From NCBI GenBank assembly GCA_009602735.1, contig WELA01008947.1, positions 56,197 through 99,224 of the forward strand: a DNA stretch of 43,028 nucleotides, read 5' to 3'. Source of the DNA: Mesotaenium endlicherianum (taxonomy: Eukaryota > Streptophyta > Zygnematophyceae > Zygnematales > Mesotaeniaceae). Shown here in pieces: positions 21,901 to 33,508 of this stretch. The notes under the pieces are model-generated. The model ran no database searches. It was given only the letters and a program-made list of their open reading frames with translations, and was not told where the DNA came from. The position numbers and the translations under genes are program-made. The stretch's first letter is position 1. The number at the start of each line of letters is the position of its first letter.

Positions 21901-24856
21901 AGGCCTTCAAGATACTCATTTCCTCAGCAAGGCCCGCTGCTCTCGTCTGCTCCTCCCTCTTGCTCGCCTCCTCGCCCACTTGCAGCTCCGACAGCTGGCC
22001 TTGGACGCGCTTCACCTCGTCCTGGACTTCGCAAAGCCCCCTCTGCGCTGCCTCCCTCTCCTCCTTGTGCTCGTCCACGCTCCCCTTGAGAGTCTCCACC
22101 TCGGCCTGCAGCTTCTCCCTCTCCTGCTCCAGCTCCTGCTGCCGGGCCTTGAGCACCTGCAACTCTTTCGCTAGCGTTGCACACTTCTGCCGCTCGCTGT
22201 CCAGGCCAGCTGCCAACTCGTCCCTCTCCTTTCTAAGCCCATCCTTCTCCCTCCTCTCTGAGCTCAGGCTCGCCTCCGCGCGGGCCGCACGAGCCTCTTC
22301 CTCCTTCACCCGCGCTTTCAATGCACCACACTCTGTTCGCACCTGCTCAAGGGTGCCCTCAAGCTCAACAACATGAGTCTCCAGCGCCTCCTTCTCGTCC
22401 CGTTCCAGTCCAAAATTGGCCTCTAGCCCGCTGATGTGCCGGTCTAGGGCCTCCCTCTCCTGCAACAGCGCCTTTAGGGACTCGTCCGCACGGCCGCGCG
22501 CGACAACCAGGGACTTCTTCTCGGCCTGGCTCTCGCGCAGCGCGCCTTCCAGGCGCACCAGGCTGTGGCTCTTCTCTCTACTGGCCTCCCGCTCTGCCTG
22601 CAAGCGCAAGGCCATCTCGCGCTTCTCGCCCGACAGCTTCTCAACGGCCGCCCGCTCCTCCTCCAGAAGCTTCCACACGCTTTCCTGCTCCGCCAGCTCA
22701 GCCTTCTTCTCCGCCAGGCTGTCCCGCAGCCCGCCGATCTTCGACTCCAGCGACTGCCGCTCCTTCTTCTCCCTCGCCAGGTCAGCGTGCAGCTGACTCG
22801 ACTTTCCCGCCAGCTGTGCGTTTTCCTTCGACAGGTGATCCAGCTTACCCCTGAGCTGGGCGGCCTCTTTCGCCAGTGCATACTTCTCCTTGCTGCCCTC
22901 CTCGGATTCGGCTCTCACCTCTGCAAGCACCTGCGCCAGCTTGGCATTTGCAGCCTCGCTCTCCCCAAGCTGCGCCTGCAGCTGAGGCAGCATGCCCTGA
23001 GCCTCCGCTTCCGCCAGCTGTCCCCTCAGAGCCGCCACCTCTTCGCCCTTCGCCCGCAGCAGCTCCTCCTGCTGCTGCCTCTGCTCGCCAGCCTCCGCCA
23101 CCTCAGCCTGCAACTTCTCCAGGAGTTTCTTGTGCTCTGCCAGTTGTCGCTTGCGGTCTGCCTCCGCTGTCCGGAGCTCCCCCACGGCACAAATACGCGC
23201 ATCAGTCTCGCGCTCCAGGTCTTGTTCACACTGCTGCTTCTCACTGCGCAATTCAAGCAGCTGCGCCTGCAGCCCTGCATGCACCTCCTCCCATTCCTTC
23301 TTGGCGGCTGCACTGTTCCCAGCCTCCGCCTGCACCCTCCTCTCATGCTCCTCCTTCTGCACGCTCAGGTTTGCGCGCAACGCCCCCACCTCCTCCCTCA
23401 GCTGCTTCGCATCGTGGGTCAGCCTCAGGAGCTGCTCCTCCTTCTGCAGGCGGTCTGCCTTGAGGTCCTCGTGCTCCCCTCTAACCTTCTCCAGCTCCCG
23501 CGTGAAATTCACCCCCGCACCACTCGCCCCTGCCGCTCCCTCTACCTCCGCCTTTGTATCTGGCGCAAGGTCCCTCGCCGTGCGCGCTTGTCCTTGCACA
23601 GCATGCTCACCTTGCCCTTTCTCCCCACTTCCAGATACCATGTCGACAACACTGCCACCTTCCCTGACCTCCACCCCTCTGTCTGTCCCGGACCTCACAG
23701 TGGCATCCGCCGCCCCTCCAACCGCCTCCCTCTTCCCGTCCTCCTCCTTTGAGGCCCCAGCAGCTGCCTCCTCTGAGCAGGCAGCGCTTGCTGTCAGACT
23801 TGCCACCTGGCCCTTTAGCTCGCTCTCAGAAGCCTTGGGCTCCAGCAGCCTGCTCTCCCACGCCGCCACCTCATCGCGCGCACTACGCTGAACCTCGCTG
23901 AGCTGGATCTTCAGAGCGCTCTCGACGAGCTGGCGCGTCAGCAGCCGGCTCTCCAGCCGCGCAACCTGCTCCTGCATGGCCGACACCTGCTGCGCCAGCG
24001 TCTGCTCTCCTTCACCGCTGGCCACAGGCAGTCCTTGCAACTTTCCAGGCCCCCCATTCTGGCGTACTCCTGCCTGCTCATTGTCTTGCCCCTGCCAGTT
24101 CTTCCGCCAGTCAGACTTCCCTGACTCTTCCGCCATCTCTCTCTCTGCCTTTGGCTCTGCCTCAGGCTGCCCCTGCGACTGAGCCTGCACCTGCGCCCCG
24201 GCCCCCTCGCCTGCAAGTTTTTCAGTCAGAGACTGGACCTGCACCCGCAGGGCGAGCTCCACTGCCGTGCGCGTCAGAAGCCTGCTCTCCAGCACGCCCA
24301 CCTGCGCCTGCGCCGCCCGCGACTCCGCCTCACGCGCCTCCAGATGCGCCACCTGACCCTTGTACTCCTCCACCTGGCTCTTGAGGGACTCCAGGGCCCA
24401 AGCCAGGGGCTTGCTGACCAGCTCAGCGATCTCAATCCCCCCCATGGTCACCCCGCGCACATCGTGAGCAGCGCCGTCCTCCCCCTCCCAACCCCCCATG
24501 CTCAGGCTCATGCTGATACTCCTGGAGACTGCCCCTCCACTTTCCTGCCTCCTGACAGCTGGCCCTTCCTGGGAGACCTGGGAGGCCTCTGCGAAACGAA
24601 CGGCTGAGAGTGCCGCGCCTCTGAGCTGCAGCAGGTGCTGCATCTCGGCCCACGCAGCCCCAGCCTCGGAGAGTTCCGACTTGAGCATGTGGATCACGCT
24701 CGCAACTCTGACAGCCTGACCAGCCGTGACGATCGCATCCCTCCCGCTTCCGCCCCTGGTTCTCGTTGCCACCTGGCGCTTCCTGCCAGCGCCAGGGCCA
24801 AGCCCCACATTCCCCTGCAACATCGCACACCATTGATACTCCCACACGTGAATCAC
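18974..24856 (-). CDS. Long coiled-coil protein, main body (four exons)
   Basis: The large exon ends at 20595. Three more exons follow in phase: 20113-19996, 19586-19485 and 19069-18974 (TAA). The frame is open from an ATG at 24856, but a phase-0 acceptor at 24815 (GTTGCAG) is the more likely border; this gives 1,511 residues from 24814, or 1,525 from the ATG. Almost all of it is Leu/Glu/Gln/Arg/Lys/Ala-rich heptad sequence, a very long coiled coil. It is broken by an acidic Gly/Asp/Ser-rich linker coded around 21500-21290 and by a charged Gly/Ala-rich region near 23760-23500. Three diverged copies of ESRLLTR plus a helix lie near its N-terminus (24300-24240, 23965-23905, 23865-23815). The C-terminal exons read ADELEELTDIILDADESLAP and then LMMRVQMEDVLVKLRKAADD before the stop. 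No motor, GRIP, FHA or other catalytic domain is visible, so a scaffold, centrosomal, golgin-like or motility role is possible but not shown. Several long open frames on the plus strand across this exon are shadows of its composition. Confidence 0.85.
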
Positions 24857-26864
24857 TCGGGGCCTGGAACAAGCATTGATAGTCTAGATGCGTACAAGGT
24901 CGAGCATGCATTCATGATATGTACCAAATTATTTACATGAATTGCTGCATGTTAGTACGTCGTGCAGACAGCACCCCGTACCCACCCTCAGCATTTTCTT
25001 CAGACATGTCTTTCTACAGCCCCACCCGTTGCTGATAGACATGAACCCAACAAGGTGAATGCAGGGTTTGAGATGAAATAGGACATGAAGAACAGGTTTG
25101 ACGAACAAATAAGCAGCCCTACAGCCATGACCAAGTATGTCGTTCATGAATTGGATATTCCTGGAATGCCAGGGATAGCATAATGCATATCATGTCCTCT
25201 GCAAGACTTCATTCAGAAGCTTTACCAGTGTAGATAGGTCAGGGCTGAAACGGTGAAAGTGTGAATCCTGGACAACATGGTGGGCTGCAACAGCTGCTTA
25301 GTTGTGGCAACAAGGTCCATCCTGTAAAAAATGTATGCTGGAATGATGTACTAGAGTTCAATGAGCTTGGAGGTTACCAAACGTCAGAGAATGGAGCAAG
25401 TAGGGCAAATGGCTTGTCTGCCCTCAAGAGAGGCAGGGGGCTGGTCAAGTCCTGTGTAGTAGAGGTAGGGAAAGCTACCCTTGCCCTTGCCCTTGCCTGG
25501 CACCTGTGCCACCTGTGCCCATAGAGAGCCACCTTAAGCTTCCTCTGCCACTTGGCAGGACTTCTTGCTACAACTGAGTTTTCCCAAGCGACTGCAATCT
25601 AGCATTTCATCCTCTCAGCATCTAATTATTGTCAATGGGCTGCAAACAAGAAGGGTAGGCCCTCAATGCTATAACACCCAGCATGCGGAGATGCATCTGC
25701 AAGTCCTGCATTAGACTACATCTTTTCTTGTTGTGTTCTCAGTGCTTTTGAAACTTGTGACAAGGCATGTGATTGTTTCAGAGCAGGGTTGTTGACAAGC
25801 CCCCTCCTGCACTAGAGGGACACATCCAACAGGAGCTAAAACCCCAAACGTAGTGTCTTAACATCAGCTTCAAAGCCCGACGCTAGCATGCAAATGATAC
25901 TACATTTATAATACTCATCTTATTGCAGGGGACATTAGGATGCCATATGCTTCAGTCCATACCCCTCCTGGCCTGCCCTACACAGAAAGGACTTTTTATG
26001 TAGAAGAGGATCTGGTGCTCAAAGCCAGTGGGCCAAGGTGATGGCAACCATGCAGCCACACCTATTTGTATCTTCATGTGTGCACTCACCCTTGTCAAAG
26101 ATCAACATACACCTCGGATAAACCTTGGAAGGGGAAAGAAGCAGGGACTCAATTTGACAGTTGATATGGCCTGATGTAACAAAGCTGGCTCCCCACTACT
26201 GACCCATTTCATTACACACGCTCATCATCCTCCATGTGTCTAAGGTAGTTACCAACTTAAATTCAAAGCACTTCTGTTGCAAACACGAAATGACAGTTCA
26301 CAGTGCCCTCACTCCTACAGACTATGCTACTTCATTGTTTCAGGTTTTCGGGCTCAATCTACCTTCCTCCCGATGCAGAGTTTGCCCTCGTATAAAATGA
26401 GATATACTTCTTCCCCAATACATGCTCTCCCACATGCTCTCCCACATGCACAACCCATCAGACTTGCAGCCCTGATAAGAATGTACATTCCCTCCTTCTC
26501 CACCCCCCTTTCCCTTCACGTTTCCTCTTTTCGGACGCGCTTGCCCTTACATGATGCAAGATGAAATTCGGCATATCTCATCTTACATCATGCAATAGGA
26601 GCTAGCTTGCTCAATTGGTGAGCCACCCCAAGTTAGTGACCTCCAGACACAGCCTCCAGAAGAAACATGGAAAGTTCTTTCGAGGTGCACCACCAGTGTT
26701 TCTGATGCTGCACTCTTTCGCGCATTACTGATTCTGCAATAGTGGACAGGCGCACAGCAAAGAGCTCAGAAGCTGTAGCTTCTATTGACATGATCTTCTT
26801 GTTCTGAATATTACTACTGCTGTGTGTAAAGGACAGGTGAAAACTTTGAGCGCAGATTACCCAC
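24857..26864. other. Intron of the coiled-coil gene, or intergenic DNA
   Basis: If 28325-26865 and 24814-18974 are one gene, this is a 2,050-nt intron together with the first bases at 24815-24856. Otherwise it contains the 3' end of the upstream gene (a possible last exon 26809-26633, see the neighbouring entry) and the promoter of the next. A short inverted repeat lies at 26550-26592 and a small tandem of CATGCTCTCCCA at 26421-26446. No other open frame looks real. Confidence 0.5.
26550..26592. repeat. Inverted repeat, 15-nt arms with one mismatch
   Basis: CATGATGCAAGATGA (26550-26564) and TCATCTTACATCATG (26578-26592) are complementary except for one C/A pair, with a 13-nt loop. As RNA it would form a hairpin. 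It may be a small mobile-element relic or chance; no T-run follows, and Pol II genes would not use it as a terminator. Confidence 0.55.
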
Positions 26865-28325
26865 CTGAGCCATGGCCAGGGCACTCAACCTTTGCAACAA
26901 AGCCTCCTGTTTCTCTTGCGCAATCCGTTTGTCCTCTTCTGCTTCCTCCCTCTCTTTCACCAACTGTGCAATCTCATACTCCATCTCCCTTGTTTTCTTC
27001 CTTTCTGCCTCCAATTGCTTGTCTAGTAACCTCATCCTATCCGCCTCAGCAACCTGCAAGTGGCGCCTTCGCAGTCCGTCACCCTCACCAATTCTTTCTC
27101 CTTCCTCGGCATGAAAGCCACTGCCATACCCATGCTCGGGCTGCTGTCTGAACGTGAACCTGCCTATTCCACTTCCTTCAGTTTCTCGTGTTTCGCCTAT
27201 CCCACTTGCCATATCCGCTCTTATCTCTTGCACTCTTGCCTCCCACTCCTTCTGAAACTCAGCCTGCTTCTGCGTTGTGACTCTCTCTGTTACACCTCTC
27301 TCAACTTCAGCTTTCGCAGTTTCAAGGCGCTTCTCAAAGTCTTTCTCCCTTTCATCCAAATCCGAGGGACTGGAAGGAGCAAGGAGGTGAGGGTAAGCTT
27401 CCTGAACTGGTGCTCCCCTGCATTTGTCAGCTTCTACTGTACCTTCCCTTTTGTCCCCTACTTTGAGATGATTATCTGCATTTTTTTCTGGTGATTGTTC
27501 AACACTTTCAAAAGTTGAAGCTACCAGTTCCAGTTTTTGTTGCTCTTCCCTATCATCCTTGCTGGTCAATGGTTGCGGGTAAAAGCTCAAATCTTGACCG
27601 GGGGGAAGCTCATCAGCTCCTTCTAAACCACCTGCTATATTAACCTTCAAGCCAGGAAGCTTTCCTTCCTCCATGGTAGCTGTTAGTTCCTCCTCTTGCC
27701 CCTTGACTGACCCTTCACTTGCCAGTTCAGAACCTTCCTCTTCTTCCCCTCCTTGCTCACTACCTGCATCCTCCTCAATTTCCTCCTTAAATCCTTGCTC
27801 GTCTGTGTCTGGCATTATCACCCTCGGTCGAAACTCTTGATCGGACTCATGTCCTGCGTCAGGATCATATGCATCGTTGACGTGCCAATCTTCATCTGAA
27901 ACTGACAACTTGGGATAGTCACCAGCAGTCTCTGAAATATCCTCTTCTGAAGTGGTGCTTGACAAATCCTGCTCTGCACCTGATTCTTCACTCTGAACTT
28001 GAGCGGCTGCCTCCACATGTTCAACAGGCTCAATTGAATGGCCATCATAACCTTTCTTACTCTTTGGAGATCCGGCCACTTCGGCCTCGGCGTCATCATA
28101 GAGTATAGAGCTTGACTCTCCAACCGATATGAGCATGGGCGGATAACTTGTTTCACCACTGTCACTCTCCACTGGTGGTCGGTCACTGTCATCCTTCTCT
28201 TTCTCCCTTTGCTCCAACTCCTGCATATTTGGGTCAGCCTTCACGACTCCATGGTTGCTAACAGTATGATCACCTTCAAAGGGTCCAGGTTTTCCTTCTC
28301 CAGACGCCCTCTTTTCGTAATCCAT
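26865..28325 (-). CDS. Acidic, disordered plus coiled-coil protein; probable first exon of the long coiled-coil gene
   Basis: An open frame of 487 codons starts at ATG 28325 and ends at a strong donor, GCTCAG|GTGGGT, at 26865 (phase 0). Residues 1 to about 310 are acidic (Glu/Asp/Ser/Gly-rich, with runs such as EEIEEDAGSEQGGEEEEGSE) and look disordered. From about residue 320 heptad-like sequence begins and continues to the donor (EKEREEAEEDKRIAQEKQEALLQRLSALAMAQ region). The next phase-0 acceptor with strong coding downstream is 24815, which would join this to the long coiled-coil body and give about 1,998 residues. An alternative acceptor at 26810 (ATTCAG) is also phase 0, after an intron of only 55 nt; it gives 58 more codons ending at 26633, which would make this a separate gene of about 545 residues. 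I prefer the joined model because the coiled coil simply continues. No domain with a known function was recognised. Confidence 0.75.
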
Positions 28326-28475
28326 GTATTTTCACCGCCTTGTGATCAGTGCAACTTGCTATTGATCAAAGCAAAGCGCCACATACCGGATGCTACCAGT
28401 CAGACAAGGCTAGTTCGTTGAATATGAAATCCTGGAATACGGTTCATTGTAAGTCGATTTTGAGCTCGTCGTCAG

Positions 28476-28486
28476 ATTATATACAC
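28476..28486 (-). promoter_or_regulatory. TATA-like box upstream of the coiled-coil gene
   Basis: On the minus strand this reads GTGTATATAAT, and its near edge is 150 nt upstream of the ATG at 28325. The distance and direction would suit a core promoter with a short 5' UTR. The support is motif and position only. Confidence 0.3.
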
Positions 28487-29396
28487 ACTGCAGCATTTGC
28501 GCACGCTCTCAAAGGGTGTTCTAGAAAAGGAGGGAAAGTATTGTCTCAGCGTTTAAATTCAGTGTTCACCTCTGCTTGGGGTTCTCACAGAGACCCCCAT
28601 CCCTGTCCAAGAAATGTAGCTATTGCAGAGGCTATACTTGAACGTAGCAGCAGAAGCCACTACAGCAGCTGCTGGCATCACTGATTCATATATTAGAAAC
28701 TAGCACGGAGGCAGGGGAGGCCCCAGGAGGCCCTCCTCGTTTGCACAATTGTCCAAGCGTCACTTTTTCAAGGTACGGGCTTGTCGGTTGTCAGATAAGC
28801 CCGACGACTGCTCATGCATGCCCCATAATGTATCTAAGTCTGGTATGGTCTGGTATATAATGCTACATCGCTTTACACGGTTACATGCAATAGCACTAGA
28901 TAGTACACCATACTGCACCATACTATTATTTTGATAGCGGCCAGAATTCGTGTCGTGCCTAATAGTGTCGGTCTTCGGGCACGTGTATGGCTTTCCAGCA
29001 CGTGTACTGTCGACCTGGTTGATATGTCGGTGGTCCTCCTCTCATGTGGGCCTTTCGTCGTCGACTGCTCGGTGTGTCTCTGCACATGGGAATTTCCCCG
29101 CTCGATCGCCCTTTGCACGTGTGTCGGTGCGGACCTGCTTGAAGTTGACTCATTTCTGGTCTTCCTGCACTTTAGCAAATTCAGAGGAAGGTGGTCATAA
29201 GGTGTTTTCCCCTTTGCACTCAAACCCCTCATAGCTCTTTTTCAGGACTGAGCAAATTTTGCAAAAAGTTCTCCATCCTTCAGTTTCCCTTACAAAGACA
29301 GAAGTGCCTTACTTCGAAATAGGCTTTCGCCTAAGTTGACGGTTTAACCAAGTGAACAAATTTGTAGTTTGCAAAAATCGCGTCTACGCAGATTAA

Positions 29397-29412
29397 CACA
29401 CACACACACACA
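29397..29412. repeat. Short (CA)n run
   Basis: This is eight CA dinucleotides in the intergenic region; no further structure was seen. Confidence 0.8.
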
Positions 29413-31589
29413 GCACCAATATTCAGAGACAATCGCCCACCAGGGGGCTTTTGCTTAACTTTCACAAACTCACAGCTTACAAAACTCTGAAACTATGGCA
29501 TCTATGCTAGCCTGGTTTGAGCTCTTCTCTCAACACTGCGCCTTAGCAGTTCCTACTGCTGGCTAGGCTCGCTCAGTTCTTCACTGAGAGTGTTCCTGAT
29601 TAATTCTGCTCTTGCTTCCAGCAATTCGACAATAGACTTCAGAGAACTTACAAACTAACACAGCACTCATCTTTTTATGTGCTCTCGAACGCTTGCGGTG
29701 TCTGGTCCAACTCTGTGCTAGAAATCCTAGCAAATTCTATTCTGCAAGCTCTCGCTACTTTCTATCAGAGAGATGCCTTCTTGGGAACTCCTTCACTCTA
29801 ACTTTTCTATGATACACAAAGAAGGAATCTTCGAGCGTTGGCTAGAGCGTGCTTCCTTGGCTCTCCTGTGGCCTTGGCAACTCCTTTCTCCTTCGCGCCC
29901 TTCTCTTCTCTTCTGCTCTCACTCTTGCGCTCCATCTGCTGCCTTGGCAAATGTGCGCGGCAAGAATGAGGTGAGATCGTGCAACGCTTGTGTCTTACCC
30001 AGGCACCACGCATGCAGGCTTCTCTCTCTCAAGAATTCCAATGCCGCGTCACACCCCTCACACAACGCATGCATGCAATCTCGAGTTTATCACTCGAGCG
30101 GCTTAACCTAATTAAAGTTGATGCTGCTTGTGCTCACTGGGCCCAGTAGGGTCGTTTAGTATGGTTTAATGCAGGCCCCAGGATTCACATAATTTTTGCT
30201 GTTATTTGATTTTTTGGATGTGTTATAATCATGCAAAATCGTAAATTATGACGAATGAAATCCTGGTCATTGGGAGCGGATGTGGCGTAGAATCCCATAA
30301 TTTCCAATTTTTTAAACGCTGAATGTCGCCCAAAGCAGGCCAGAGGATGTTTCCAAAAAAATTGGAAATCCGCGAATTTTGTCGAATCGAGGGGCATGGT
30401 TTAATGTTTGATGGTGCTCGTTTCGATTTTCGACCAGGTCTTAAGCTATTGTTCGATGTCCACCGATTTAGACTCGTTATCGAATAGGTTTCAATTTGAG
30501 TTGGATCGACTTGAATACTTTGAATATACATAGTGATTAGTATCTGTTAAAAATCCGCCTCTTAGAAACGGGGGGTGTTCACGTTGACGAGTTTCGCCGC
30601 AAATTTTGGACTTGAGGGTTGATGTCGAGCGAATGAAGGAGGTAATATTAAAGCCGCTACCGTTGGCCCGTTTTTCCGGTCGCTGACGCGTAAGCATTAG
30701 GACGTGCTCATTTGTCCCAAATAAATTTTGGAAAATGTTTGGTGCCATAAATATATTTCAGCTTTCTCGACCATTAGTGAAACAGCATGTACGCATCTCC
30801 AATATATCCCTCTAGGCAAGGCGACGTGGGTGTAATCGAAAATGATTAAATCAAGCCTACAAACACATGGTGATGTCGCACAATAATTGAGTAATAGATA
30901 TGCAGTGACTAACATAAGACTATGGACAGATATTGTATGAGTTAAAATTGGATAATACTATAGTAAGATATGGATTAGAATAACAATTGATCGTATACGA
31001 CATGACCCGAGTTAATTGGTAATGGAAAGGGTGTGAGCGAGAATGCGCCACAATCCATTCAAGAATAGCATTACTATCATTACACTCTGACCGTTCTTGG
31101 GTCATCCCGCAACCATTGTACATTCTTTCCATAATCTAGAAATAAGTTATCTTCCATCTCGACTTCGCGTCATCAAATTGCTTCACTTCACTTTACTTCA
31201 CTTCCCCTCGTCTATCCGCACCCTTAACACATGACTGCCACGTCGGCCAAGATCATGGGGGCTGCCATATAAGCTCAACTGCGCGTTGAAAAACGGCCAA
31301 GCCACGCGTGACTCCAGCCTGGCAGCCCGAGGTTGCCCGATGTCACGAGTTGGAGCATTTGAGTTGAGTGACGTTGCAATTTCATGTGCACCTATAAGTC
31401 CTAGTAAAGTACCATACATAGTGAAACAGGCCGAGACATACTCCCGGGTTGCATGCATGGATTTTTGCGAGTACGTGCGCAGTGTTGCGAGTCCCGTATC
31501 TTTCAACTTGAAGACCTAAGACCTCACAACTCCAATATGTGGTGCAGGTTGTTAGCTTCAATATGTGCGGTAGTTTATTGTCATCAGTA

Positions 31590-32760
31590 AGGTGCCCCTC
31601 ACGTAAACTTTGTGGGGGGGAAATCAATAAGGGCCCTCGCTGGTGTGAGCACGGGCCCGTACGCGTTCGAAATCATATGTTCACAACGCGAAAGCATTCG
31701 TTGCGAGGGGCTTTCTCTTTGCGGATCGCCCTCTTGCGACCGCCATAAATTAGGCTTCCGCCATAAATCATTCCTCTTCTTCGCTTAGAGAGTGAGTGCG
31801 CCCTTGAGACTCTTCGTGAGCGGCCACAGCGAGTAGTGGCAAGGCGGAACCTCGCCTGAGCCGCGAGTTAGCTCGTCATGGGTGCGTGGGAGAGGGCGCT
31901 CTCGCTCGTTTGATGGTCTGATGGGGTCGAAAGCCTGGAGCGCCCGGTGGTGGGCAGCCATGGTGGGCAGCCGTTGTTGCAGGCGCCCATAATTGCCTGC
32001 TTGTTACTAGGGTGTTAGAGAGAGAGAGAAAGGGTGAAGGAGGCATGGTGGAGGGAGGGAGGGAGGGAGAAAGGGAAGGAGGGTGGGAGGGTCGTTGCGT
32101 CGACTGCGAGCATCGACGGCGTTTGCGCTATTTTGACGCCTTAATTTGTCGCGATCGTTCGGAGGGTCTGTGACTCGTGAGGGGACAATAACATCGATCA
32201 AGAACGAGAACGAGAATGAGAACAAGAACGAGATGGTCCGAGCCTTCCCTCACGTAAAATTTGACTTTTTTACTTCCGTACTTGTATCGCATATGTTCGC
32301 GTCTGAGCTAGATCGAGGGGGAAGCAATTGAGCTGACTACGCTTGTCTCTCACGGCCCGCCGACAGTCATAAACCTTACCCTCTCCACAAATAGGCCTTT
32401 ATCTCGCAGGTCCTCTTTGCTGAGACAGTGCGGCCTTAGGGCTTTTTGTGAGCAACCATGGCAAGGCTTCGCTTCGTGTTGGCCTCGAGGTAGCTCGATT
32501 TGGGGCCGTGGTAGAGGGCCCCCTAAGTCGTTAGATGGGTTCGTGGGATCATAGGATTGGGAGCGCATGCTGGGGGACAGCCATGGCCGCTCATGCGGCC
32601 ATGGCTGCCTCCTTGTTCAGAGGCGTGAGGGAGAGAGCTAGGGTAGGAAGGGGAAGGGAGGGTGGCCTCGCCATGGCCTTCTTCTGTTTGGAGGACATAA
32701 GGGAATGGTGGAAAAAGGAGAAGGGGAGAAATTGTTCTGTTGACAACGAGCTTCAACAAC
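31590..32760 (+). repeat. Diverged tandem duplication, two units of about 620-650 bp
   Basis: Unit 1 (about 31590-32240) and unit 2 (about 32241-32760) share landmarks in the same order. CCTCACGTAAA lies at 31597 and 32249; TCCTCTTC...GAGTGCG matches TCCTCTTTGC...CAGTGCG at 31772 and 32411; GTGAGCGGCC matches GTGAGCAACC at 31817 and 32448; a TAGCTCG lies at about 31869 and 32491; TTGCCTGCTTGTTA matches GGCTGCCTCCTTGTTC at 31993 and 32603; both end in a GGGAGGGAGG purine stretch. The offset falls smoothly from about 651 to about 612 nt, as expected after small deletions. No coding frame is shared. It may be an old transposable-element or satellite fragment; I do not recognise it. Confidence 0.7.
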
Positions 32761-33508
32761 GATCGTGCTGTATAACTATTTGTGTGTTATGATTGTTTGA
32801 AGCGACATGTTAAGGGGAAATTTGTCGGGTTTTCCACAAACAACAATATAAATTGAGTATGTGCGAGAATGTGCAAGATCAGACACCAGTATTGAACAAA
32901 AGTGTTAAAATGTGCGAGAGCAGCAATGACAACTCTACGGGAGTGTGCTAGGATCCGCAAGACTCAACCAAGCTAGACCAAGCTCGGCCATAGGTTTCAC
33001 TTGGTCTCACTGGGTCTCATTATCACTCTGTGTTGAAACCTCCTTAAAGTAGGTCCACATTTCTCCGACAGGGATCCTGAGTCAAGGTTGTAGGCGAGAC
33101 AGATGGTCGGTTACTTCTGTGATGCTTGACGTTACTTTGTCGACGTCGTTGCACTATCACGTAGATACGTCCTGTGCATATAATGTCAAAAGTTATCGGG
33201 CGGGCCAAAAACCTGGAAGTGACCCGGAACGTGCCAGGAACTACCAGGCAACTTTATTTGATGTAGGACATCCACTCTTGTTATCTCTTGTAGCAATACC
33301 AAATAACTCCATGTCTACCAACACGTCTTCTGCCTACTCTGCGACCCGTATTACGCACTTACTAATTGACATAATCCGCTAGCGTCTGCTGAAGTATTCG
33401 TCATTACTTCAGAAAGCGTTCAAGTCTTCTGCTGATTCTCGTTGGATGCTGGTGCCTTGTTAAAGTCTTCCTGTTATCAGTTTGTAAATACGGGCAGCAG
33501 TTTTTGGT
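32761..33508. other. Intergenic DNA and 5' region of the SNARE gene
   Basis: No coding sequence is supported. The stretch lies just upstream of the ATG of the plus-strand SNARE gene and should hold its promoter and 5' UTR. A weak TATA-like ATATAATG lies at 33178, about 330 nt before the ATG. The frame 33119-33382 is short and matches nothing I know. Confidence 0.4.

Larger units (their letters stand above)
28326..31589. other. Gene-poor stretch between divergent genes
   Basis: No exon of a known family is visible on either strand. 28326-30110 has mixed composition with a CA run at 29397-29412 and many CTT-rich patches. 30170-31190 is AT-rich and lacks long open frames. I looked for reverse transcriptase, integrase and transposase motifs in the available translations and found none; paired LTRs were not recognised either, though diverged element remnants could be here. 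The open frames at 29232-28873, 30531-30229 and elsewhere are short, overlapping and unconvincing. Confidence 0.45.

Noticed and set aside
22565..23752. 395-codon plus-strand open frame, and others of 100-250 codons at 20750-24607
   Set aside because: They lie antisense to the GC-rich coiled-coil exon, are rich in Leu/Pro/Ser/Arg as expected from its reverse complement, and match no family. The minus-strand frame is longer and continues through phased exons.
28900..31200. LTR retrotransposon
   Set aside because: The composition changes suggest inserted DNA, but I found no paired terminal repeats, primer-binding site or polymerase/integrase motifs. A dot plot and repeat library search would decide.
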